From NCBI GenBank assembly GCA_946540435.1, contig CAMNII010000010.1, positions 1-59,576 of the forward strand: a stretch of 59,576 nt of DNA, written 5' to 3'. Position 1 is the stretch's first letter. Each line of letters begins with the position of its first letter. Positions 26,357-35,498 of this stretch are shown here, in pieces. Source of the stretch: an uncultured Prevotella sp. GTDB lineage: Bacteria; Bacteroidota; Bacteroidia; Bacteroidales; Bacteroidaceae. The position numbers and the translations under genes are program-made. The notes under the pieces were generated by a model, which did not search any database, was not told the origin of the DNA, and saw only the letters and a list, made by a program, of their open reading frames with translations.

Positions 26357-27601
26357 ATGAAGAAGCTACTCATCACCTTCGCAGCAATCTGCATGACGGT
26401 CGTCTCGGCCAGCGCAATGAGCTATGAGCAGGCTCGCCAGCAGGCTCTGTTCCTCACCGACAAGATGGCCTACGAGCTCAACCTCACCGAAGAGCAGTAT
26501 GAGGCAGCATACGAGATCAACCTCGACTACCTCATGAGTGTCAACCACTATAACGACCTCTATGGGCTCTACTGGGAGCATCGCAACCTCGATCTGAGCT
26601 ATATACTGCTCGACTGGCAGTACAGGGCATTCCTGAACGCCTCCTACTTCTATCGCCCCCTCTACTGGCGCGACGGTTTCTGGCACTTCGGCATCTATGC
26701 CCGCTATCCCTATCGTGACTATTTCTACTTCGGAATGCCCCGCTTCTATGCCGTTTACCGCGGCGGCCACTCCTGGCACCACAACGGCGGACGCTCCTGG
26801 TATCATGGTCGCGACTGGCACCACTCACGCCCCGGCGGCCATCACAGCGGCATGCGCGACGGCTTCCATCGTGGTGACTACGGACAGGGCAACCGCGGCA
26901 TGAACCCGCCCAGCCACGGCAACAACAGCGGTGTGCGCTTCGGCGACAACGCACGGCCTAACGCCAACGGCCACAGCACGGCAACCGACGGACGCATGGG
27001 CTCTGCCAGCAGCCGTTCAGGCGCCACTGGCAACACTCACTCGGGCAATGGTGCCTTCGGCGGCAGCCGCAGCGGCAACAGCGGATCGTTCGGCGGCAAC
27101 CGCAACGGAAGCAACGGAAGCAGCTCCACCCGCTTCGGACGTGAGAGCAGCACGCGCACCACGGTGAACAATCCTCCTGCAAGGAGCGCAGGCAGCAGCT
27201 CAAGGATGCAAGAGTCGTCATCGTCGACACGCTCCTTCGGAGGCGCCACCTCATCGTCAGTACGCAGCAACGCCACTGGCAGCTCTTCAGTACGCAGCAG
27301 CTCATCCGCAACACCTGCACGCTCATCATCGTCAGCACGCAGCAACTCGTATGGCAGCTCATCGGCACGCTCGTCCTCATCGGCACGCAGCAGCTCGTAT
27401 GGCAGCTCGTCAGTACGCAGCAGCAGCTCATCGACACGTAGCAGCAGCTCTTTCGGAGGTTCCTCCTCACGCAGCAGCAACAGCTCGTTCAGCCGCGGCA
27501 GCAGCTCCAGCCACAGCTCCGCAGGTTCGTCCAGCCACAGCAGTGGCGGCGGCCGCAGCTCCGGTGGCAGTCGTGGAGGCGGTTTCGGAGGTCGCCGCTA
27601 A
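26357..27601 (+). CDS. Exported Ser/Gly/Arg-rich low-complexity protein
   Basis: A 414-residue protein of no family I recognise. A signal peptide ends after VSASA. Residues about 22-150 look folded and are rich in Tyr, Trp and Phe (LNLTEEQYEAAYEINLDYLM, FYRPLYWRDGFWHFGIYA). From about 150 a His/Gly/Asn/Arg stretch follows, and from about 270 to the end a Ser tract broken by regularly placed Arg (SSSARSSS-like units). The DNA of the Ser tract is internally repetitive (AGCAGC, TCATCG). The helical start LTEEQYxxxYEINLDY recalls small periplasmic stress proteins, but this is not enough to name it. A terminator follows. Confidence 0.8.
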   Translation: MKKLLITFAAICMTVVSASAMSYEQARQQALFLTDKMAYELNLTEEQYEAAYEINLDYLMSVNHYNDLYGLYWEHRNLDLSYILLDWQYRAFLNASYFYRPLYWRDGFWHFGIYARYPYRDYFYFGMPRFYAVYRGGHSWHHNGGRSWYHGRDWHHSRPGGHHSGMRDGFHRGDYGQGNRGMNPPSHGNNSGVRFGDNARPNANGHSTATDGRMGSASSRSGATGNTHSGNGAFGGSRSGNSGSFGGNRNGSNGSSSTRFGRESSTRTTVNNPPARSAGSSSRMQESSSSTRSFGGATSSSVRSNATGSSSVRSSSSATPARSSSSARSNSYGSSSARSSSSARSSSYGSSSVRSSSSSTRSSSSFGGSSSRSSNSSFSRGSSSSHSSAGSSSHSSGGGRSSGGSRGGGFGGRR

Positions 27602-27683
27602 CCCATAGAAGCGAGTCTCACACCACGCTATGAAAACGACAACCAACAGTCTGCCATCCGCAGGTGTGAACAACCTATAGACG

Positions 27684-27730
27684 GCCCTGTGGCAACGCCA
27701 ACACCAAGAAGCGTTACCACAGGGCTTTTT
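27684..27730 (+). terminator. Terminator of the Ser-rich gene
   Basis: GCCCTGTGGCAACGC (27684-27698) pairs with GCGTTACCACAGGGC (27711-27725) with one mismatch, then TTTTT. Intrinsic terminator. Confidence 0.9.
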
Positions 27731-27784
27731 CCTTATCCACCGACAAACGCATGCCTGTTTGTTCGTGGGCAAATAAAAAATCAC

Positions 27785-28903
27785 ATGAAAAAGAGAAACA
27801 TCATCACTGCCGCCGTCATGCTGCTTATGCTTGCCGGATGTCATCAGGGGAAAGACAGCGGCGAGACACAGCTGACAATGGTCGTCGGGACTTATACCGA
27901 CGGCAGTAGCACCGGCATCTACTCCTATCGGTTTAATCAGGAGACGGGCGAAGCCCTGCTGCTCGATTCGCTTGCGGCGGTCAACCCCTCGTACCTCACC
28001 ATCGCACCATACGGAGAACTGGTCTATGCCGTCAGCGAAACCAGCGACAGCCTGGCATCGCTGAACATCATCCAGCTTGACCGCCACGACGGCAGCATGA
28101 GGCTTGTCGCATCGGAACCCACCAATGGCGCCGACCCCTGCTACGTAGCGACCAACGGCACGCTTGCCGTCACTGCGAACTACTCTGGCGGCTCGATGAG
28201 CACCTTCACACTGAGCGAACAAGGCAGGAAGGCCACACTCGCGCGCCTCTTTGCCGGCGCCACGGGCGGACCAGACACCCTGCGGCAGTCAAGTCCGCAC
28301 GTCCATTGCTCCTGTTTCACCCCCGACGGACACTACGTGCTGGCCACAGACTTCAGTGCCGACCGCATCCTGTCATTCCGGCTGAACGAGGGAACGATTG
28401 CCGAGAATGGTGTGGCAGCCACCATCGGTGCTGACTCCGGCCCCCGCCACCTCGTGTTCAGCAACGACGGACGGCATGCCTACCTGATGAGCGAGCTGTC
28501 GGGCAAGGTGACCGTGTTCGCCTATGCCGACGGACGACTGAGCCAGCTGCAGGAGGTAGTGTCGGACAGTGTGGGGGCACGCGGCGGCGCCGATATCCAC
28601 CTGAGTCCCGACGGACGGTTCCTATATTCCAGCAACCGGCTGCAAGCCGAAGGCATTGCCATCTTTGCCGTCGACAAGCAGTCTGGACTGCTCACACACA
28701 TCGGCTACCAGCCCACTGCAGCCCACCCGCGCCAGTTCAACATCACGCCCAACGGCCGTTTCCTGCTCTGCTGCTGCCGCGACAGCAACAAGATTCAGGT
28801 CTTCCGCCGCGACGAACAGTCGGGACTGCTTACCGACACAGGCCGCGACATCTCCGTCAGCCGTGCCGTATGCGTGCAGTTCAATACGTTTTTCGGAAGA
28901 TAA
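27785..28903 (+). CDS. Lactonase-like beta-propeller lipoprotein
   Basis: A 372-residue lipoprotein: the signal ends in LLMLAGC. The rest matches the seven-bladed Lactonase (6-phosphogluconolactonase, Pgl/YbhE) family: VVGTYTDGSSTGIYSYRFN, NPSYLTIAPYGELVYAV, PHVHCSCFTPDGHYVLATD, GPRHLVFSNDGRHAYLMSEL and HPRQFNITPNGRFLLCCCRDSN. In E. coli the cytosolic member hydrolyses 6-phosphogluconolactone; being a lipoprotein makes that substrate doubtful here. The ATG at 27785 is chosen because the signal peptide starts there. It is convergent with the response regulator gene, 7 bases apart. Confidence 0.88.
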   Translation: MKKRNIITAAVMLLMLAGCHQGKDSGETQLTMVVGTYTDGSSTGIYSYRFNQETGEALLLDSLAAVNPSYLTIAPYGELVYAVSETSDSLASLNIIQLDRHDGSMRLVASEPTNGADPCYVATNGTLAVTANYSGGSMSTFTLSEQGRKATLARLFAGATGGPDTLRQSSPHVHCSCFTPDGHYVLATDFSADRILSFRLNEGTIAENGVAATIGADSGPRHLVFSNDGRHAYLMSELSGKVTVFAYADGRLSQLQEVVSDSVGARGGADIHLSPDGRFLYSSNRLQAEGIAIFAVDKQSGLLTHIGYQPTAAHPRQFNITPNGRFLLCCCRDSNKIQVFRRDEQSGLLTDTGRDISVSRAVCVQFNTFFGR

Positions 28904-28910
28904 CAAAACG

Positions 28911-29642
28911 TCATCCCACGGCATCCATCAGCTTCTCCATTCCGCTTCTGGACATTTCCAGACGTAGCTCGTGCCCTTCGGCAGAGCGCAGGATACAGAT
29001 GTGCTGCTGGTGGTTCAACCGATAAACCTTTTGTATGTTGACGATGGTGCTGCGGTCGACACGGACAAAGACATTTCCGGGCAGTCGCAACTCCAACGTC
29101 AGAAGGTTCTCCAGAACCATGTCGCACCCGTGGAAGGAGCTGATGCTGGCGTAGTTACCCTCGGCCTTGATGTATGCGATGTCGTCGGCTGGTAAGAATA
29201 ACTTTCCGTTCACCGATTTGAAACTCAGTTTCTCCGGCTGGTGTGACGCTTCTGCAGTCTCTAACGCAGCCCTGTCAGCAGCCTTGGCAATGGCATGGGC
29301 CAGTTCTCCCTTGTCTATGGGTTTCAGCAGATAGTCTACGGCCGACAGCTTGATGGCGTTCATCAGGTATTTGCGGTCGCTATAGGCCGTGGTGAAGATG
29401 ACATAAGGCAACGGCACCGTTTGTTTCAGTTCTTCCAGCAACTGCAGGGAGTCGCGTCCTTGCAGTTGTATGTCGAGGATGAGCAGGTCGGGCCGGTGGC
29501 GGAGGATGCTCATACGTGCGCTGTCATAATTGTCGCAGGATTCCACCACCTCCACGGTGTGGCGGAAGTCTTCCAACTTGGCCAGCAGCGACAGACGCGG
29601 CAGTCGCTCATCTTCAACGACAATAGTCTTCAGTTTCTTCAT
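28911..29642 (-). CDS. LytTR-family response regulator
   Basis: A 243-residue DNA-binding response regulator. The receiver domain has E10-D11 for the metal, the phosphoacceptor D57 in LLILDIQLQG, T in FTTAYSD and K in YLLKPIDKG. From about residue 140 the LytTR DNA-binding domain follows (FLPADDIAYIKAEGNY, VRVDRSTIVNIQKVYRLN). LytTR proteins bind short direct repeats about 21 bp apart. It lies 104 bases after the histidine kinase on the same strand, so the two form a two-component pair. Its likely target is the divergent surface protein upstream of the kinase. Confidence 0.95.
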   Translation of the reverse strand: MKKLKTIVVEDERLPRLSLLAKLEDFRHTVEVVESCDNYDSARMSILRHRPDLLILDIQLQGRDSLQLLEELKQTVPLPYVIFTTAYSDRKYLMNAIKLSAVDYLLKPIDKGELAHAIAKAADRAALETAEASHQPEKLSFKSVNGKLFLPADDIAYIKAEGNYASISSFHGCDMVLENLLTLELRLPGNVFVRVDRSTIVNIQKVYRLNHQQHICILRSAEGHELRLEMSRSGMEKLMDAVG

Positions 29643-29700
29643 AATCTCTTTATTCGCTAAACTCTCAACTCTTTAACTACTCTAAACCCTAAACTGAAAG

Positions 29701-29731
29701 CCCCTCCCCTACAGGGGGAGGCCGGGAGGGG
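29701..29731. repeat. C/G-rich inverted repeat between kinase and regulator genes
   Basis: CCCCTCCC (29701-29708) and GGGAGGGG (29724-29731) are inverted copies with AGGGGGAGG between. A similar CCCCCTCCC...GGGAAGGGAG stretch lies at about 20601-20631. This is a commonly seen intergenic element type; it could modulate how much regulator is made relative to kinase. Confidence 0.6.
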
Positions 29732-29746
29732 TCTTCAACTCTATAC

Positions 29747-32362
29747 TCAATACCTAAACTCCACGGGCACCCATGTCTCGAAGCACGTGCCGGCAGGATG
29801 CCCTTCGCTGTCAGTGAGGTCAGTCACATGCTGTTGTATATGATGTTTGTTGGTACGGTTGTAGAGGTCTATCTGCTGGCTGAGGATCTTCAGTCCCTGC
29901 TTGGTCGACGGACCTCCGAGGTGGGCCGCCTCCGAACGTCCCACCCCGTCATCGCTGACACTGATGAGCACGCCTTCGGTTCCTTCACGACGTTCACGAC
30001 TGACATTCACCGTCACATGTCCCACACCCGTCTTGTTGGCAATTCCGTGTTTGACGGCATTCTGGCAGAAGGTGTGCAACAGCATCGTGGGGAGCATGAC
30101 GTTCTGGTCGACCTCCGGACTCACGTTGACAGCATATTGCAATCGCTCGCCATAGCGCAGCTGCTCCAGCTCCAGATAGGCTCTGACGTAATCAACCTCG
30201 TCGGCAACAGAACGCGACGGACGGTCGATATCGGCAAGGGTCTGGTTGGTAAAGTCAGAGTAGAGCTTCAGGTAATGGGTAGCCTCGTCGGTGGAGTGGT
30301 TCGACACGAAATATTCTATGCCGGCCATCACATTAGAGTGGAAATGCGGGATAGCCTTCAGACGAACGGCACTCAGCTGCAATTCCTTCTTCGACTTTTC
30401 TTCTTCCAGGCGCTCCATTCTCCTGCGGGCATGCCGCTGTTCAAACTTGCGTGTCATCCACCACACGGCGAGAGCCAGCAGTAGGATGCCGCAAAGCCAC
30501 GCCCACCACTGAAGCCACCATGGCCGGGGAGCCTCCACGACGGTAGATTCCTGGTTATCATCGAGCAACAGGTCTGGACGGAACGACATCGTCTCCTCCA
30601 AGCCCGCAAGCCACACGGAGCCGTCATCGGTCTCAGCCATCGTGGCCATCAGCGGCTCTATCATGGTGAAGCCGTTCTGCGTGTCGAACCAGTGGATATC
30701 CCTTGCACGGCAGCTGTCGTCAATACGTGCCACCATAAGTCCGTCAATAGTCGCCACAACAAGATATCCCTGCGGAGACACATGGACGGAACGAATCTCG
30801 TGTCCCCGGAGCACAGGCAGCGCCTCGGCCATAGGACGTATCTCGCCACTGTTGATGGCGAAGAGCGAGTCGCCAAGGGCGAAGCAGACATGTCCCTTTC
30901 CGTCGCCATCCATCGTGGTGACGACAAGCGTCGATGGCGTGCTCTTCACTTTCTCCATGCTTACCTTATTATCTTCAATGCCTGTCAGTCGGTACAGTCC
31001 GGGGTTGCAGCCTATCCACAGCCGCCCCTGTCCGTCGTCGGCAGCACACCACGGACGGACGGTCTCTGTAGTCAGCGTGTCGATTTGACCCGTGTCGGTA
31101 TGATATGCCAGCACACTGCCTCGCGTGCCGATGATGAGACGGTTGCCAAAGCGGCTCACAAACTGATACCTGCCGTCGGGCAATCCCAGCCAGCTGACGG
31201 TGTCGCCATCAATGGCTGCGACATCAGTACCTGACGCCATATACACCTTGCCGCCAATGATGGTGGCACTGGGAGCGAAGAAGTTTTCTCCGTCTTCGGC
31301 CAATAGCCGTCCACCAGATATTATCTTACCATTTAGAGTTCCCATAACCATCTGTCTGCCGTCGAAGGCTAACGCCCTGACGATGTCGTTGCTGTCTGTC
31401 AACCGATGGTTCTCGAAGTTGCAGTGGAAGAAACAGTAAGCCCCTTGGTAGGTGGCAGCCCACAGTCGGTTCCACCGGTCTATGAACAGACCCTTTATCA
31501 TGTTGAAACCCGTAGCCAGTCGTCGCCACAGGCCGCTGTCGTATAGCCAGATGGTGTGGGAGTCGGCCACGATGAGCTGCCCTTGTCGGTTCTGACTAAC
31601 GAACAGGCCGTAGTCAAGAGAGTCGAAGTGGTGACGGCTCAAGAGCGTCAGACCGTCTGACTCCACAAGGTAGAGTCCGTCGGCAGCCAGTGCGTAAAGC
31701 CCTTTGGCCGTTCGGGTGAACGCGAAGACGTCGGACTTGTCGGTGATTATCTTAGCCACATGGCCCTCCTGCAGCCGATACACGCCCTGCGGCGTGGGCA
31801 CATAGACGCCTGTCGTGTCAAGGTACATCTTGCGGTCGGGAGTCATCTCGTCGAAAAGTGGAGAGGTCATCACGGACTTCAACCCCGTCGTCGTCATGCG
31901 GCATAATCGGCGGTCCTTTTCTTGTCTGTCCTCCAGCAGCACATAACCCGAAGGCAGGTCGGCAGCGTTGAAGTTGTTGAGCAGGAAGTTGCCTTCCGGG
32001 TCTATCGGCATCTTGGAAATATCGTCGTCAGCTCTTGAGCTTGCCGAACGACGGATAGACCACTGCCGTACGAAGCCCATGGCATGCACCTGTCCGCCCA
32101 CCTCTTGGAAGCCCACGATATTCTCGCGCTGTCCGCGAAGAAAAGGTGTCAGCGTCAGGCCGTCGTAGCGCACGAAGCCCGACAGCGTGCCTATATAAAT
32201 ATACCCGCGCGAGTCCTGCCACACCGTCTCCGTCTGCATCTGCGACAGGCCGTCGAGCGTGGTAAAGCGGCGGTAACTCAAGTTGTGCGTCAGCACCTCT
32301 TCGGCACTACTGCAAAGCGAAGACACAAGTATCGCCAGAAAGAAAAAAAATCTTTTGTCCAT
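29747..32362 (-). CDS. Propeller-sensing histidine kinase (LytS-type core)
   Basis: An 871-residue sensor kinase. A signal peptide (MDKRFFFFLAILVSSLCSSA) precedes a large periplasmic region with two-component-regulator-propeller repeats (FTTLDGLSQMQTETVWQDSR, GYIYIGTLSGFVRYDG). One membrane segment (about 625-645, LCGILLLALAVWW) links to a cytoplasmic His_kinase domain with the histidine in IPHFHSN (about 670) and an ATPase domain (CQNAVKHG, SDDGVGRSE). The Y_Y_Y domain and C-terminal HTH of hybrid systems are absent. The start at 32362 is chosen over 32398 because the signal peptide begins there and a -7 element lies between the two. Partner of the LytTR regulator downstream. Confidence 0.92.
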   Translation of the reverse strand: MDKRFFFFLAILVSSLCSSAEEVLTHNLSYRRFTTLDGLSQMQTETVWQDSRGYIYIGTLSGFVRYDGLTLTPFLRGQRENIVGFQEVGGQVHAMGFVRQWSIRRSASSRADDDISKMPIDPEGNFLLNNFNAADLPSGYVLLEDRQEKDRRLCRMTTTGLKSVMTSPLFDEMTPDRKMYLDTTGVYVPTPQGVYRLQEGHVAKIITDKSDVFAFTRTAKGLYALAADGLYLVESDGLTLLSRHHFDSLDYGLFVSQNRQGQLIVADSHTIWLYDSGLWRRLATGFNMIKGLFIDRWNRLWAATYQGAYCFFHCNFENHRLTDSNDIVRALAFDGRQMVMGTLNGKIISGGRLLAEDGENFFAPSATIIGGKVYMASGTDVAAIDGDTVSWLGLPDGRYQFVSRFGNRLIIGTRGSVLAYHTDTGQIDTLTTETVRPWCAADDGQGRLWIGCNPGLYRLTGIEDNKVSMEKVKSTPSTLVVTTMDGDGKGHVCFALGDSLFAINSGEIRPMAEALPVLRGHEIRSVHVSPQGYLVVATIDGLMVARIDDSCRARDIHWFDTQNGFTMIEPLMATMAETDDGSVWLAGLEETMSFRPDLLLDDNQESTVVEAPRPWWLQWWAWLCGILLLALAVWWMTRKFEQRHARRRMERLEEEKSKKELQLSAVRLKAIPHFHSNVMAGIEYFVSNHSTDEATHYLKLYSDFTNQTLADIDRPSRSVADEVDYVRAYLELEQLRYGERLQYAVNVSPEVDQNVMLPTMLLHTFCQNAVKHGIANKTGVGHVTVNVSRERREGTEGVLISVSDDGVGRSEAAHLGGPSTKQGLKILSQQIDLYNRTNKHHIQQHVTDLTDSEGHPAGTCFETWVPVEFRY

Positions 32363-32368
32363 CGGTTG

Positions 32369-32376
32369 CAAATTTA
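32369..32376 (-). promoter_or_regulatory. -7 element of the kinase gene (possibly leaderless)
   Basis: On the minus strand TAAATTTG followed by C ends only 6 bases before the ATG, so the transcript would start at or next to the start codon. A weak ATTG lies 19 bp upstream. This rules out the longer start at 32398 if the promoter is real. Confidence 0.5.
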
Positions 32377-32431
32377 CGCATTTTCTTACAAATCGCAATC
32401 ACTAAACATGTCATCATTCTTACTTTTTTTC

Positions 32432-32481
32432 TTTCGTCATGCCACGCGTCTCTTTCGTCACTCCCTGCCCTCGTTTCGTCA
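32432..32481 (+). promoter_or_regulatory. Three TTTCGTCA boxes, 21 bp apart (LytTR operator candidate)
   Basis: TTTCGTCA occurs at 32432-32439, 32453-32460 and 32474-32481: three identical direct copies with exact 21-bp start-to-start spacing, two helical turns. They lie between the divergent kinase and surface-protein genes, ending 42 bp before the -7 element of the latter, where a -33 TTTG is missing. The arrangement suits an activator contacting polymerase. LytTR regulators in other phyla use direct repeats with this spacing. Confidence 0.65.
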
Positions 32482-32522
32482 AAACACCATTGCTCCGTGC
32501 TCCGCAGCTTGTAGATTATACG

Positions 32523-32530
32523 TAACTTTG
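32523..32530 (+). promoter_or_regulatory. -7 element of the surface protein gene
   Basis: TAACTTTG followed by GG, 44 bp before the start codon. No TTTG is found 19-21 bp upstream, so the promoter is probably weak without an activator. Confidence 0.6.
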
Positions 32531-32573
32531 GGGACGAAGATTGAATGTTTCACCTAATATAACTGTAACGATT

Positions 32574-35486
32574 ATGAAGAAACAAAATCACAAATCATTC
32601 CCGGCACGAACGGCAACGCTGCTCTTTGCTGCTTTATTAGCCCACCTGTCGACGTGGGGACAAAACAGTGTCTCTACCGTTACAACATCAGAAAACATCA
32701 CTAAGAAATCCACTGTCTATGCTGGTGAAGTCGTAGTGGATGGCGTGACGATGACTAAATACCTGTTTTCGGACAATATGAGCCGAAAAGAGAATGTCAT
32801 CAACAACCTACTCAGCGGTCTGCAGGGCATGACCGACGGCAGCTACGCTACGCTGCTCGACGGGACAGAGGCTGATGTGGAGGCCACCGGTCTGGCACTC
32901 TGCTCTGACCCCGAGCTTATCGCAGCAATGAACAAGAACTGGAGCAGCGCCCAGTATGTAGGAACGCTGTACTACGCGGGCAAAACGGTCTTGTCCGAAA
33001 CCAACTCAAATCTCTATGACATTGACGAAGGCTTCAAAGCGGCGTTTGATGTACAAACGGCTGCAAGGGCAGAAAACGTCGAAAATCTTGCCGATGTAAA
33101 AAAATGCATTGTCACCCATCTCGATTCAAGAACTGTGACCGACGTGTGGTACAACATTATCAACGGCTCGAACGTCAGACACGTCGACGCAAACGTCATT
33201 TATGATTCGGAAGCAACCACGGTGATTTACACGAGGGTTGAACTTGAGACGCTGCAAGAAACGAAAAAGGAGTTTGTTGACCTCGGCCTGCCCAGCGGCA
33301 CGCTGTGGGCGACGTGCAATGTGGGAGCCAGCAACCCGCACGACACGGGTCTCTTCTTTGCCTGGGGCGACACAGAAGGACACGGCAGCGACCCCTCCGA
33401 CGGCTATCTGTTCAACTGGGAGAACTACAAATGGGCAGAGGTGGCTGGCCAAGACACCTGGTTCACCAAATACTGCACCGACAGCAGCCGGGGCAAGGAC
33501 GGCTTCACCGACGGCAAGGATGAGCTTGACCCGGAGGATGATGCTGCCTACGTCAACTGGGGCCCGGAGTGGCGTATGCCGAGCAAGCAGCAGCTGGACG
33601 AGCTGAAGGAACAATGTACGTGGACTCAGACCACCCTGCAGGAGGTCAATGGCTACGAGGTGACAGGCCCCAACGGCAACACCATCTTCCTGCCCACCAC
33701 GAGCTGGCGTATCGACGACATGCTGCTCGACGGCGGAGCCTACTGGTCGCGCACCACTAATCCGGAGGATGATGGCGGTGCCTACTACCTCGGCTGGGAC
33801 GACTGGGGATGGTACGAATATGGCGGACGCCTCGACGGCCAGTGCATTCGTCCGGTGTTCAATGACGAATCACCGTCGATGGCTTCCACGCCACTCACCA
33901 TTGAGGCGACCAGCGAAGGCGATATCACCTTCTCAATTACTTATTCCTACGACCACCCAGTGGTATTGACGCCTATCGAATATCAGGTAAATGGAGGCAC
34001 CTGGACTACTTATTCGTCATGGCCGGCAGATGCAGCGGGAATCACCAGCAGCACCGGCAACTGGCCTGTCACTTTTGGTGATGGCATCCATGTTAACGCA
34101 GGCGACAAAGTAGCTTTCCGTGGCACCAATGCTTCATATCACGGCAATGGCAATGGTTATGAATGTCATATCACCAGCACTGCCGATGGGTATGTCTATG
34201 GCAATGTGATGAGCCTGATAGATGCCGACAACTATGCTACCTTAAAGACACTCACGGGTGATTGGAACTTTGGATACCTCTTCTGTGCTGGCTATAACGA
34301 TGAATATGCACCAATAACCAATACCACTATCAAGAGTCATCCTGAAAACGACTTGGTGCTGCCAGCCACGACCATTACTCCCGCATGCTATTTTGGCATG
34401 TTTGCAGGATGTTTGGGACTTACCCACGCACCCGAATTGCCTGCTACCACGTTGGAGGCACAGTGCTATGCAGAAATGTTCCGTGCCACAGGACTGACGG
34501 TGGCGCCTGAATTGCCTGCTACGGAGATGCGCCCCGATTATTACAATAGCCCAGATGACTATTCCTTTGGAACCATGGACTGCTACATGCAGATGTTCCA
34601 GGACTGCACAAGCCTAACTGAGGCTCCTGAACTACCTGCCACCACACTTGCACATGGTGTCTATCAAAATATGTTCCAAGGATGTACCAGCCTTCAAAAG
34701 GCTCCCGTCCTGCCAGCAGCGAAAGTCGCTGATGGAGCGTACTACCGGATGTTCTATGGCTGCACGTCTCTTAACTACGTGAAGTGCCTCGCCACCGACA
34801 TCGGCGAAGAATTGGCGGTAGAAGAGTGGGTTGGTAATGTTTCCTCCACAGGCACCTTTGTCAAAACTTACGGAATGACCTCGTGGCAGACGGGTGACAG
34901 CGGCATACCTGCAGGCTGGACGGTTAATGAGTTAGTGACTCTCAACAGCGACGGCGAGGGCTCCTACTGGGCTACCTATTATAATAATGTAGCAGGCTAT
35001 ACCGCCGACGAGAACACCACTGTCTTTACCGCACAGATCAGCGGCGACCAGACGGAGGTGACGCTGACCGAGGTGGCCGACAAGACCATCCCTGCCGGCA
35101 ATGCCGTGGTGCTGAAATCTTCAGCCCCGTCAACCACAATGACCTATTCTGACGCGACTGGTACATTATCCGACAACGACCTGCAAGGCTCTGCCACCGA
35201 CATCGCTACTCCAGCCAACACCTATATGCTGATAAAAGGCAACAACGGTGTAGGGTTCTACCACTGGACGGATGATATCATTCCCGCTTATCGCGGTTAC
35301 CTCACTACCAGTGGTGAAGGAGCAAGAGTGTTTATGCCCATTGACGCCACGACTACCGGCATCAGAGAAGTTCCTGGCGCAAGGGATCATCGTATGGATG
35401 TCTATTACGACCTGAACGGTCGCCGTATACAGCAACCCTCGAAGGGCATTTATATAAACAATGGCAAGACCATCATTCTAAAGTAA
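32574..35486 (+). CDS. Large surface protein with FISUMP and BspA-like repeats
   Basis: A 970-residue exported protein. A signal peptide (about 1-30) is followed by a region of unknown fold. Residues about 232-430 match the 'Fibrobacter succinogenes major paralogous domain' (VDLGLPSGTLWATCNVGA, FFAWGDTEGHG, WRMPSKQQLDEL, GAYWSRTT, IRPVF). About 595-775 holds five repeats of the type APELPATTL...CYxxMFxxCTSL, like BspA/DUF285 leucine-rich surface repeats. The C-terminus (NGRRIQQPSKGIYINNGKTI) is a sorting-tail-like motif often seen in Prevotella. Likely cell-surface and adhesive or ligand-binding. Divergent from a two-component pair with candidate operators between. Confidence 0.88.
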   Translation: MKKQNHKSFPARTATLLFAALLAHLSTWGQNSVSTVTTSENITKKSTVYAGEVVVDGVTMTKYLFSDNMSRKENVINNLLSGLQGMTDGSYATLLDGTEADVEATGLALCSDPELIAAMNKNWSSAQYVGTLYYAGKTVLSETNSNLYDIDEGFKAAFDVQTAARAENVENLADVKKCIVTHLDSRTVTDVWYNIINGSNVRHVDANVIYDSEATTVIYTRVELETLQETKKEFVDLGLPSGTLWATCNVGASNPHDTGLFFAWGDTEGHGSDPSDGYLFNWENYKWAEVAGQDTWFTKYCTDSSRGKDGFTDGKDELDPEDDAAYVNWGPEWRMPSKQQLDELKEQCTWTQTTLQEVNGYEVTGPNGNTIFLPTTSWRIDDMLLDGGAYWSRTTNPEDDGGAYYLGWDDWGWYEYGGRLDGQCIRPVFNDESPSMASTPLTIEATSEGDITFSITYSYDHPVVLTPIEYQVNGGTWTTYSSWPADAAGITSSTGNWPVTFGDGIHVNAGDKVAFRGTNASYHGNGNGYECHITSTADGYVYGNVMSLIDADNYATLKTLTGDWNFGYLFCAGYNDEYAPITNTTIKSHPENDLVLPATTITPACYFGMFAGCLGLTHAPELPATTLEAQCYAEMFRATGLTVAPELPATEMRPDYYNSPDDYSFGTMDCYMQMFQDCTSLTEAPELPATTLAHGVYQNMFQGCTSLQKAPVLPAAKVADGAYYRMFYGCTSLNYVKCLATDIGEELAVEEWVGNVSSTGTFVKTYGMTSWQTGDSGIPAGWTVNELVTLNSDGEGSYWATYYNNVAGYTADENTTVFTAQISGDQTEVTLTEVADKTIPAGNAVVLKSSAPSTTMTYSDATGTLSDNDLQGSATDIATPANTYMLIKGNNGVGFYHWTDDIIPAYRGYLTTSGEGARVFMPIDATTTGIREVPGARDHRMDVYYDLNGRRIQQPSKGIYINNGKTIILK

Positions 35487-35498
35487 GGAGAGACTACT

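Noticed and set aside
29701..29731. Intrinsic terminator between kinase and response regulator
   Set aside because: Stem is present but no T-run follows on the minus strand, and both genes appear to form one unit.
32363..32398. Longer start for the histidine kinase
   Set aside because: The extra residues precede the signal peptide and contain the -7 promoter element.
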